Below are positions 34,108 to 41,091 of a stretch of DNA of 64,000 nt, one piece after another. The notes beneath the pieces are model-generated. The model did no database searches. It was not told the DNA's origin and saw nothing but the letters and a program-made list of their open reading frames with translations. The DNA comes from Novosphingobium sp. EMRT-2 (GTDB lineage: Bacteria > Pseudomonadota > Alphaproteobacteria > Sphingomonadales > Sphingomonadaceae). Positions within the stretch are counted from its first letter, which is position 1. The number at the start of each line of letters is the position of its first letter. The stretch is from positions 620,001 to 684,000 of the forward strand of contig NZ_CP039697.1 in assembly GCF_005145025.1 (NCBI RefSeq). The letters run 5' to 3'. Both the position numbers and the translations under genes were made by a program.

Positions 34108-35607
34108 ATGCGGTGGTTCAAGCAGATACTCGCGTTCCTGTCGCTCTCGGTGATCGCGATCCCCGCGCTTGCCGAAACCGATCATCTGAAGCGCAGCGTC
34201 GTGCGGGTGGTCACGCTCGCGCAGACAGCGGACGGTGTCGTCGTTGTCGGCCATGGCACCGGCTTCGCGGTCAGCCCGAGCGACATTGTGACCAACGCCC
34301 ACGTCGTTGAAGACTATCTCCAGCTCAAGGCACAAGGCACCCCGGCTGCGCTGTGGGTCATCCCGGCGCGCGGCGGAAAGCCGCTCGATGCCTCCGTCAA
34401 GGCTTTCGACCGCGACGGGAACGATCTGGCGGTGGTGAATATTGGCGAGGCCACGATTCCCCGCGCCACGCTCTATGGCGGTTCGATCAGCGGCGATCTC
34501 GAGGCCGCCGCCCTTGGCTATCCCGGAAACGTCGATCGCGCGCGCAGCGTTGGCGCGGACGGCACCGTGAGCCCGAGCGCGCCCGAAGTGCGACGCGCGC
34601 AGATCACGTCGGTTCGCGACAGTGGCGCGCCCTGGAACGTGGACAAGGGCGTCCTGGTCCACGATCTCGCCACGGCGCCCGGCGACTCCGGCGGGCCGAT
34701 CTCCGATCTCTGCGGCCGCGTGTTGGGCGTCAACGAGTCCGGTACGAAGACGGGGGAATCCGGAGCGAATTTCGGCTTCGCGATTACCGGCGCGGATCTG
34801 CGCGCGTTCCTGGACGCCAACGGCATCCAGTATGCCAGCACCATGCAGCCGTGCCTGAGCGACCGGCAGGCCACGGAACGCCAGGTCGATGCGATGTTCG
34901 CCGCCACCAATGCCGCCATGGCCAAGCTTCGCGACGCCGAGGCGGCCGACAAGGTGGCCGAGAGCATCAGGCGCGGCAAGACGATCCTCTGTGCATTGGC
35001 GCTTCTCGTCGTGGCCGCGCTCGCGGCCTGGCGCTGGCGCAAGGACGATCTGCGTGGAGCCGCCATCTTCGGCACGTTTGCGGTGGCGGCTCTGGCCGGC
35101 ATCGTCATCGTTCAGCGTTCCCAGACCGCTGCCGCCGCACCCAACGTCCTGGCGGACACCGGCGACGCGACCTGCGCACTGGACGATCAGGCAAGCCGCA
35201 TTGTCTTCGACACCGATGACAACAACCGGAAGACGGTCATCTCCCTGCTTGCCGGCCAGTGTTACGGGTCGGGGCGCAAGCTGTTCGCGCGCAACGGCGA
35301 CGTCCTGACAAACGTCAATATCGATTCCGCGGACGAGAGCGTCTCGGTGTCATCGATCGACAAGGCGTCAGGGCGCTTCGAGTATCGCAATTATCTGCTC
35401 GAAAGTGAGCCTTTTGCGGCCGCGAAGGCGGCGCTCGAGAAGACGCCCGTGCAGGTCTGCGATGCGAGCGGCAAAGGCGGCGATCCCGCGCTGGCAGCCC
35501 GGCGCGTGAGCGAGGTTAGCGCGCTGCTGCCCAAAACCCCCACCGAGACGATCATCTGGAATTGCAAGCCCGATTCCAAAAATCCGCCGGCGAAATCTCG
35601 CGCGTGA
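34108..35607 (+). CDS. Trypsin-like serine protease with two membrane segments and a novel C-terminal domain
   Basis: ATG 34108 (GGGGGTG upstream; GTG 34102 also possible) gives 499 residues. A signal peptide (1-22, PALAE) leads into an S1-type protease domain with the complete triad: His65 (TNAHVVE), Asp106 (GNDLAVVNI) and Ser194 (TAPGDSGGPI). After a helical stretch rich in Ala/Glu (255-285), two hydrophobic segments (about 293-309 and 317-335) form a membrane hairpin, followed by a 160-residue C-terminal domain with four cysteines that I do not recognise. The protease is therefore probably periplasmic and membrane-tethered. It is not a DegP homologue: there is no PDZ domain. Divergent from the lipoprotein gene at 33170. 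Confidence 0.85.
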   Translation: MRWFKQILAFLSLSVIAIPALAETDHLKRSVVRVVTLAQTADGVVVVGHGTGFAVSPSDIVTNAHVVEDYLQLKAQGTPAALWVIPARGGKPLDASVKAFDRDGNDLAVVNIGEATIPRATLYGGSISGDLEAAALGYPGNVDRARSVGADGTVSPSAPEVRRAQITSVRDSGAPWNVDKGVLVHDLATAPGDSGGPISDLCGRVLGVNESGTKTGESGANFGFAITGADLRAFLDANGIQYASTMQPCLSDRQATERQVDAMFAATNAAMAKLRDAEAADKVAESIRRGKTILCALALLVVAALAAWRWRKDDLRGAAIFGTFAVAALAGIVIVQRSQTAAAAPNVLADTGDATCALDDQASRIVFDTDDNNRKTVISLLAGQCYGSGRKLFARNGDVLTNVNIDSADESVSVSSIDKASGRFEYRNYLLESEPFAAAKAALEKTPVQVCDASGKGGDPALAARRVSEVSALLPKTPTETIIWNCKPDSKNPPAKSRA

Positions 35608-35640
35608 GCGCCAACTTCGCCGGCATCGGACAGATACGAC

Positions 35641-36138
35641 TCATCCGAGCGGCAGTCCGCGCCGCCGCAATTCCGCTTGGATCGCGAGGCCGGTGGAGCA
35701 CAACGCCCCATCGTCCCCGGACGGGCTCCTGAATCCCTCGTATTCGGACCATTGCGCACGCAAGTCCGCGTCGCTCCAGTCGGCTATCATCGCGTCGATG
35801 TCGAGCGGCCGATACAGCGGTTCGAACTCCAGGGGCGTTCCCCACTCTCGGCCGTCATCGTCGAACAACGCTTGCGCCAACCCTTCGGTCAGCGTGCAGC
35901 GATGTGCATAGCCTTCCGCAGCGGCTTGATCCCGGAACCGCGGTGCATCGGGAAACAGCACGCCGGCTGCCACCTCGAGCCGCGCTGCCTCGCAAAGCCG
36001 GACGTCGATGGAGCAGGGAAGGAGGAGTTCCAGTCCGCCCCAGCTCGAAACGAAGAGGCCGACCGCCGCGCGGGTTTCGATGATCCTGACGAAATAGAGA
36101 TGGGCACGCTCGCTTGCCAGATCGTGAACGCTTTCCAT
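35641..36138 (-). CDS. Hypothetical protein, not recognised
   Basis: ATG 36138 with GGAGG six bases upstream gives 165 residues (MESVHDLASERAHLYFVRII). No signal peptide or membrane segment is seen, so it is predicted cytoplasmic. It is acidic and rich in Trp/Glu/Asp, with a C-terminal stretch IADWSDADLRAQWSEYEG and a final RRRGLPLG. The frame is open to 36585, but beyond 36150 it is antisense to the lipoprotein gene. It is divergent from that gene across a copy of the AT-rich promoter element. It ends 33 bp from the convergent protease gene. Function unknown. Confidence 0.65.
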   Translation of the reverse strand: MESVHDLASERAHLYFVRIIETRAAVGLFVSSWGGLELLLPCSIDVRLCEAARLEVAAGVLFPDAPRFRDQAAAEGYAHRCTLTEGLAQALFDDDGREWGTPLEFEPLYRPLDIDAMIADWSDADLRAQWSEYEGFRSPSGDDGALCSTGLAIQAELRRRGLPLG

Positions 36139-36172
36139 CCCGTCCTCCATGACTCGTGACTGCGTCTTTATG

Positions 36173-36193
36173 ACATATACATTGTAAAAAGAA
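36173..36193. promoter_or_regulatory. Shared AT-rich promoter element, copy 2
   Basis: ACATATACATTGTAAAAAGAA lies between two divergent genes, 35 bp from the minus-strand start at 36138 and 36 bp from the plus-strand start at 36230. It matches copy 1 at 17 of 21 positions. Confidence 0.5.
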
Positions 36194-36229
36194 ACAGTGC
36201 CTGTTAAAATGCTCGCGAAGGGATCGGGC

Positions 36230-37495
36230 ATGATGCGATTCGGATGGAAATCACTGGCGGCAATACTCCTCGTGCTCATTGTCGGCGCGTGCGGTTCCGC
36301 GAACAAGGCGGACCCGGCGACGAACGCCCCGAATGCGATCGAACACGCCTCCTCGTCGCAAGACCTCTCCGATCCGGTGGACAATTGCGTCGCCACGCCT
36401 GCGACGCAGGAGGCGCTGGCGGCCGATGACACGCGGTGGCAACAGTTCGATTTCTGGGTCGACCGCATGCGCAGGGGCGTCGCGCGCCCGGCCGACAAGG
36501 GTGACCTCTCCGGGATCCAGCATTTCTGCGGCGCTTGGTCGGTGGTCGTTCGCCAACCCGGCGCGGACACGCCGTCCGGGATCATTGGCCTGCGGATCGC
36601 GGGGGATGGCAGCTACATCGCCATTGTCCGCGATGGCCTTGCCGACGACAATTACGCGTTTCATGTCGATCGCGGACAAATCGCGGTCAGCGACAAGGGA
36701 TTGCGTTTCGTCTCGGCGCAGAACTGGAACGACGAGGGCCAATGGTTGCCGGTGACCGGCGGCGGCATGGTCGCGATGATGCAGCAGAAAATCCTCTGGT
36801 TCCGTCCGATCGGTCCCAATGCCCGCCGGCAGGTCGACACGGTCTTCCGGGCGGTTGCCTCCACCGACAAAGGCATGACGTCCGACGTCGCGCTGGCGAT
36901 GGCCGTGGCCAAGGCCTGGGCGTCGGACGCGGAACTGCGCGCGCTGGAGGTGCGGCCGCATGACGGCGACTTCGCCAGTCCCGTCATCGTGCCCAGCTTC
37001 TATTCGCCAAGCAAGAATGCGACGATGGTAATGCTGTTCGATCCCGCGGCGGGCGAGTTGCCGGCGGGCAAGACCTATGCGGGCGACGCGACAGGCACCA
37101 CCAAGGCGATTCCCGTCGATGCGATGGCTTTGCCTTCGCTTGGCGGAGGTGGCCGGGATGATGGTCCGGCGGTGCTGCGCTGGTGGGGCGAGGGCGCATC
37201 GGCCCGGCTGTGGTGGGTGTTTACGCGGCCGATGGTCGCCAGCGGCCGGGGCGACATCTGCTACGATGTGACGCAAGGCGGGCAACGCGATTGCCGGGCG
37301 CTGTTTGGCGATGACGTTGCCGATTACGAGCGGCGCGTGGCGCAGGTGATCGCGGCCCGGCGCCGCGCGCAGTCCCGCGCTCCGGCGAGCAGAGGCGATC
37401 GCGCTCCGTTCGTGCTGCGGCCTCCGTGCAGCGCATCGTTTCTGCAGCCGGGCGACGTCTGCAACGACTTCGGCACCGACAAGACAGTCCAGTGA
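36230..37495 (+). CDS. Predicted lipoprotein, family not recognised
   Basis: ATG 36230, with AAGGGA six bases upstream, gives 421 residues opening MMRFGWKSLAAILLVLIVGA-C21, a lipoprotein signal. The mature part is a mixed alpha/beta protein with several Trp-rich segments (RWQQFDFWVDRMRRG, GAWSVVVRQPGAD, LRWWGEGASARLWWVF) and a basic linker (AQVIAARRRAQSRAPASRGD) before a short Cys-containing tail. No enzyme motif is evident. The two gene products on either side are also unrecognised. It may form part of a cell-envelope system with the protease and the other lipoprotein. Confidence 0.7.
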   Translation: MMRFGWKSLAAILLVLIVGACGSANKADPATNAPNAIEHASSSQDLSDPVDNCVATPATQEALAADDTRWQQFDFWVDRMRRGVARPADKGDLSGIQHFCGAWSVVVRQPGADTPSGIIGLRIAGDGSYIAIVRDGLADDNYAFHVDRGQIAVSDKGLRFVSAQNWNDEGQWLPVTGGGMVAMMQQKILWFRPIGPNARRQVDTVFRAVASTDKGMTSDVALAMAVAKAWASDAELRALEVRPHDGDFASPVIVPSFYSPSKNATMVMLFDPAAGELPAGKTYAGDATGTTKAIPVDAMALPSLGGGGRDDGPAVLRWWGEGASARLWWVFTRPMVASGRGDICYDVTQGGQRDCRALFGDDVADYERRVAQVIAARRRAQSRAPASRGDRAPFVLRPPCSASFLQPGDVCNDFGTDKTVQ

Positions 37496-37547
37496 CGCAT
37501 GAGATGCGTAACAGTGGTAGCCCGAAATGCCCTTGAGAGGAGGTCTC

Positions 37548-37970
37548 ATGACCGGATTGTCCAGGATCGCCAGTCGTCTGTTTCCGCTGTTGTTGGCGCT
37601 TCTGGGCGTCGTGTGGTTCCTCGGGGCCGAGCGACAGGCGGTCGAGAGACATTGTTATGCCGTCGATGCCAGCAAGCGGGAATCGTTTGGGCCGATCGAC
37701 TACATTGTCACGGGGTGGGACTGGCCCGTCCACTGGATGAACGGCACCCGCGCGCAAGCCATTCCCTGCAAACCCGGCGTGGCAGGCCTTGGTGAAAGCG
37801 CGATCAGGGTGCCGAAGGGTTCGATGGTCGGGAATGCGCTTGAGGGAAAGGACGGAGAAATCGCTCCTGGCGAGTTGTCCGGATCTTTGCCCATCGGCGA
37901 TCCCTCGTCCTCGGCGCTCGGCCCGGAAGCGCGGGCGGTGCTCGAAAAGCGGCTGAAAGACCAACAGTAG
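37548..37970 (+). CDS. Small exported or membrane-anchored protein, not recognised
   Basis: ATG 37548 behind GAGAGGAGG gives 140 residues. One N-terminal hydrophobic segment (about 9-27, LFPLLLALLGVVWFLG) acts as a signal anchor; two cysteines (HCYAVD and IPCKPG) flank a Trp-rich loop (GWDWPVHWMN) and may pair. The C-terminal third is polar and charged. It lies 52 bp after the lipoprotein gene in the same direction and may be cotranscribed. Function unknown. Confidence 0.65.
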   Translation: MTGLSRIASRLFPLLLALLGVVWFLGAERQAVERHCYAVDASKRESFGPIDYIVTGWDWPVHWMNGTRAQAIPCKPGVAGLGESAIRVPKGSMVGNALEGKDGEIAPGELSGSLPIGDPSSSALGPEARAVLEKRLKDQQ

Positions 37971-38021
37971 CGCTGGCCCCGGCCAATCCGAGCAGCAGGA
38001 CGCCCAGGTGGGCGGCCCCCT

Positions 38022-39449
38022 TCACGCGCCAAGCCCCATCTCGTATGTTAGCCGTTCGAACGGCAGTGGCGCCCGGTCGGGGAAAAGGTGATCGAGCAGA
38101 TCGAACGATGCTGTGCCGGCAAGGATGGCCGCGCGCGCAAGCAAGGCGATTGCCAACTGGTCCGCGCCCAGGGCCAGCGTGGCGGCGGTCGAGCGCACCG
38201 CTTCAAGGTCTGCCACCTCCCGGATGAGGATTGCCACCGGGGTGGGCAAATGGTTCACGTCGGCTGACCGCAACGCCAGCACGCCATCCTGCGGCCAGAG
38301 CACCAGCGGCGACGCCTCGCGCAGCCGCGCGCCCAAGTCGCGCGGATTGTTGCTTGGCGCGCGCCGTATCTCCTTCAGCACCTTCCGGTTGCGCCACCAG
38401 TTGCCCAATCGCACGTGCCATGGGGGTAACGCCTTGACGTCCGGCCAGCGCGGCGAAGGACGCCGCGTGCGGCCGGGATGCGGGAAATCCCCCTCCGGAG
38501 CGGCGGGGCGTGCATCCGGCTCGATCGCGGGTGCCGCGGGCGGCACCGCCTGGATATCCGGCGAGGCATCGACGAGCGCGAGCTTGCGCATTGCCGGTAG
38601 CACGCCGGTGGCTTCGCCGTCCGCACCGAGGAAGACGAGGCTCGTCTCGCCGGTCAGCAAATTGCCCTTCAGCGCCAGCTCGCGTATGCGCGCGCGGTCG
38701 GAGGGAGCGGTCGAACCGGTGAGTGCCGCGATTTCCCTGGCCATGCGAAGGCCCATTTCCGCGCTGACGTCGTCGGCCGACCAGTCGCCATCCTTGCTCT
38801 GGAAGCCGGGTGGGATCACGATATCGAGCATCAGCGGCGCGGTGCCGATTGGCTGCACCGCTGGCAGGTCTTGCCCGTCGCACCGTACCCGGATCCCGTC
38901 CGCGCCCTCGATCTTCAGCGTGATCGGGTGCGCCATGCCGGTCTGGCGGGGAGACACGTGATCGGGGAGCGCGGGCACCCGGAGATCAGGGTCGACACCA
39001 GGACAAAGGCGGACGCTGGCCCCGCTTTCGCCCAGGCCGATAACGCTCTCGCAGGTCAGCGAAACGACTTCGCCAGGGCGCACCCCCGCCACGGACAGAG
39101 CGCGCCAGCCATGCTTGAGGTCTTCCAGAAGGATCGCCCGGTTGCCGTCGACGGCGGCACCGTCATAGGCCGTTTCGGCCCGGCGCCTTGCCCTGGCCTG
39201 GGCGACCCAGCGATGTTCGCCGATCCGGACCGTCACGCCATGGACGACCTCGTCGGTCAGCGCGGGTGGCATGGTGAGGACGGCCTCAATCGGTACGGCC
39301 TCGTGATTGGTGAAGGTGCGGGTGATGGTCAGCCGGGCGATCGGGGGAACGAGGCGCAGGCGTATCTCGGTGCGGTCGAGCAGCAGGGGAGGCCGTGGCG
39401 CCGCCGCCGGCCGAAAGAGCGGCATCAGCGGATCGATCAGCTTGTCCAT
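38022..39449 (-). CDS. VIT-domain protein without a von Willebrand domain
   Basis: 475 residues from ATG 39449 (AGGAGG upstream). The first 140 residues form a VIT (vault / inter-alpha-trypsin) domain: RLVPPIARLTITRTFTNHEA, PIEAVLTMPPALTDEVVHGV, then the RRRAETAYDGAA and LEDLKHGWRALSVAGVRPGE repeats. The usual partner vWA domain with its MIDAS motif is absent; instead the middle is a Pro-rich linker (about 300-345) and a helical C-terminal part. No signal peptide is seen, so it is cytoplasmic. The MerR-like gene 35 bp upstream is in the same transcript. Its job is unknown; VIT domains usually mediate protein binding. Confidence 0.8.
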   Translation of the reverse strand: MDKLIDPLMPLFRPAAAPRPPLLLDRTEIRLRLVPPIARLTITRTFTNHEAVPIEAVLTMPPALTDEVVHGVTVRIGEHRWVAQARARRRAETAYDGAAVDGNRAILLEDLKHGWRALSVAGVRPGEVVSLTCESVIGLGESGASVRLCPGVDPDLRVPALPDHVSPRQTGMAHPITLKIEGADGIRVRCDGQDLPAVQPIGTAPLMLDIVIPPGFQSKDGDWSADDVSAEMGLRMAREIAALTGSTAPSDRARIRELALKGNLLTGETSLVFLGADGEATGVLPAMRKLALVDASPDIQAVPPAAPAIEPDARPAAPEGDFPHPGRTRRPSPRWPDVKALPPWHVRLGNWWRNRKVLKEIRRAPSNNPRDLGARLREASPLVLWPQDGVLALRSADVNHLPTPVAILIREVADLEAVRSTAATLALGADQLAIALLARAAILAGTASFDLLDHLFPDRAPLPFERLTYEMGLGA

Positions 39450-39484
39450 CGTCGTGCCTCCTTGCGCGTTGACGGCCCGGCCGT

Positions 39485-39856
39485 TCAGCCGGCTGCCCGC
39501 TTGCGCGCTTTCGGCGCGTTCCCCGTGAACGCTTCGCGCAGCCTCGCTTCGGTCCGCGTGATGATCTCCTCCATGTTCGCCTCCCGGCCGATCAGATCGG
39601 GTGCGATGACGAGGGTCAGGCCGTCCATCACCGGCACCGGCACGCCCTCGCGCGCGTCCAGCAACAGGCGGATCGCGGCATTGGGGAAACCAAGGCCCTT
39701 CAGCCGCTGGAAGCGCCGGATCGCCTCGACGTGCGCGTCCCCATATGTCGCATAAGTGCGGCCACCCTCGGGGGAGGGAACGAACCCTTCGGAAATCAGG
39801 AAACGGATCTGCCGGATGGTGGCGCCGGTGATGGTCGAGAGTTCATCGAGCTTCAT
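39485..39856 (-). CDS. MerR-like small transcriptional regulator
   Basis: 123 residues. The N-terminal winged helix opens MKLDELSTITGATIRQIRFLISEGFVP with the MerR pattern RYY replaced by RFL, then GRTYATYGDAHVEAIRRFQRLKGLGF as wing and second helix. The remaining 45 residues are a short helix-forming tail without metal-binding cysteines, so a metal or drug sensor is unlikely. It is the first gene of a two-gene transcript with the VIT-domain protein and may control it by itself. An AT-rich element matching those at 33973 and 36173 lies 13 bp before its start, making it the candidate regulator of the whole block. Confidence 0.82.
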   Translation of the reverse strand: MKLDELSTITGATIRQIRFLISEGFVPSPEGGRTYATYGDAHVEAIRRFQRLKGLGFPNAAIRLLLDAREGVPVPVMDGLTLVIAPDLIGREANMEEIITRTEARLREAFTGNAPKARKRAAG

Positions 39857-39868
39857 GCCCCTCTTTTA

Positions 39869-39890
39869 ACATTATATTTGTAAAAAACAA
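39869..39890 (-). promoter_or_regulatory. Shared AT-rich promoter element, copy 3
   Basis: ACATTATATTTGTAAAAAACAA, read on the minus strand as TTGTTTTTTACAAATATAATGT, has a good -10 (TATAAT) 20 bp before the merR start and no recognisable -35. The same TTSTTWTWACAA block precedes the -10 in copies 1 and 2. Confidence 0.5.
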
Positions 39891-39994
39891 GAATCCGTTG
39901 ATCGATTGTCGCTGCATGCACCTCTGCCGGAGCGGCTTCTGCTCTCAGCTAGGGCAGGTATAGGAGTCTGCTGGCAGGGTGCAGGGAGCGGGAT

Positions 39995-40450
39995 ATGCGC
40001 GACGACACAATTAGCGAAACGCCGGAGGCCAAGAAGGCTGTCTTCCGGCGTCTGGTGGAACTGTATGCGCGCGCCGATGTGAACGCGTTAGAAGGCCTGA
40101 TGGACACGCACTACGTCGGACACACTGCCGCCGGTCCGCGTGACTGGAACGGGTTTCGGCAAAGCATTCTCAACTTTCACGCGCTGTTCGATTATGTGGA
40201 GGACTCTTTCACCGTTGAGGACCAGTTTGTTGACGGTGACACGGTCGCGACCCGCATGACCGCCCATGTGCGCAATCGTGAAACCGGGAAACCCATGACC
40301 ATGATGGGTATCAACCTTGCGGTGATCAGGGGTGGGAAAATCCATGAGGAATGGAATACCTGGGAAGTGATGGCATCGGTCGCGCAGGGCCATGGCAGCG
40401 GCCCGGACAACGGTTCGCTCTCGATTCGCGGGGCGCCGAAATCGACATGA
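39995..40450 (+). CDS. SnoaL-like (NTF2 fold) polyketide cyclase family protein
   Basis: 151 residues from ATG 39995 (GGGAGCGGGAT upstream). The cone-shaped NTF2/SnoaL fold is suggested by FRRLVELYARADVNALEGLM, HTAAGPRDWNGFRQSILNFH, VEDQFVDGDTVATRMTAHVR and GGKIHEEWNTWEV. Members of this family range from small-molecule cyclases and hydrolases to non-catalytic binding proteins, so the substrate is open. No signal peptide. It stands alone, between the MerR operon and the DUF2946-like gene. Confidence 0.82.
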   Translation: MRDDTISETPEAKKAVFRRLVELYARADVNALEGLMDTHYVGHTAAGPRDWNGFRQSILNFHALFDYVEDSFTVEDQFVDGDTVATRMTAHVRNRETGKPMTMMGINLAVIRGGKIHEEWNTWEVMASVAQGHGSGPDNGSLSIRGAPKST

Positions 40451-40555
40451 TCCCGCTGGCGTGCGGGCAGGCACCAAGGCGGGTGAAGCGACGTGTTCGC
40501 CCGGCGCTTTCACTTATTGCATGACAGCGCCCCGCAGGCGCTCTAGACGCGCGGC

Positions 40556-40960
40556 GTGTTCCTACTTCGTCGCCTTGCCCTGAACCATCGCGCGCTTGCT
40601 GGCGCGCTGATCGCGCTGGCGATGATGATGAAGGTGTTGGTGCCTGGCGGCTTCATGCCGGCCTACGAGCATGGCCACATCGTGATTAGCATCTGCTCGG
40701 GCTCTGCGCCCATGAGCATGGTGATGGCCATTCCCGACGTCGATCATGGCAAGCCGGGGCATGACGAGTCCCAGAAGCCCGAACATCCCTGCGCCTTCGC
40801 CGGTTTGACGGCCCATTCGCTGGCGGCGGCCGATCCGGTTCTGCTGGCGCTGGCGCTGGTGTTTGCCATCGCGCTTGCGCTGCGCCCCATGGCGCCGCCT
40901 GTCGCCAGGCAGCGGCCCTATCTTCGGCCGCCTCTCCGAGCGCCTCCGGTCCGTCTCTGA
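40556..40960 (+). CDS. DUF2946-like small membrane or periplasmic protein
   Basis: A GTG at 40556 gives 134 residues. Features fit DUF2946: a basic N-terminus, hydrophobic segment with KVLVPGGFMPAY, a Cys (ISICSG), a His/Asp/Met-rich loop (DVDHGKPGHDE, about 60-75), then EHPCAFAG and a second hydrophobic segment. Such proteins often sit beside TonB receptors for copper or other metals, and here one follows 131 bp downstream. A role in metal handling is inferred from the His/Met/Cys content, not proven. Confidence 0.65.
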   Translation: MFLLRRLALNHRALAGALIALAMMMKVLVPGGFMPAYEHGHIVISICSGSAPMSMVMAIPDVDHGKPGHDESQKPEHPCAFAGLTAHSLAAADPVLLALALVFAIALALRPMAPPVARQRPYLRPPLRAPPVRL

Positions 40961-41091
40961 CATCGCACCACGCATGACCAGCCCCCGGCTGTGTGCCCCT
41001 TGTGGCGCGCGCCGCGTGCGGATGCACCTGCCCTGAGACCGCATGGCGCGACGTGAACGTCGGCGCCCGCATCCCGGAAAGACCGTTTCCC

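Noticed and set aside
33170..39890. Block read as a prophage or defence island
   Set aside because: No phage structural genes, integrase, att repeats, nuclease or helicase motifs are present, and base composition is like the surroundings.
40961..41091. Possible cobalamin riboswitch before the receptor gene
   Set aside because: The gap is only 131 bp, with no GCCACTG-type conserved core; too short and without the expected stems.
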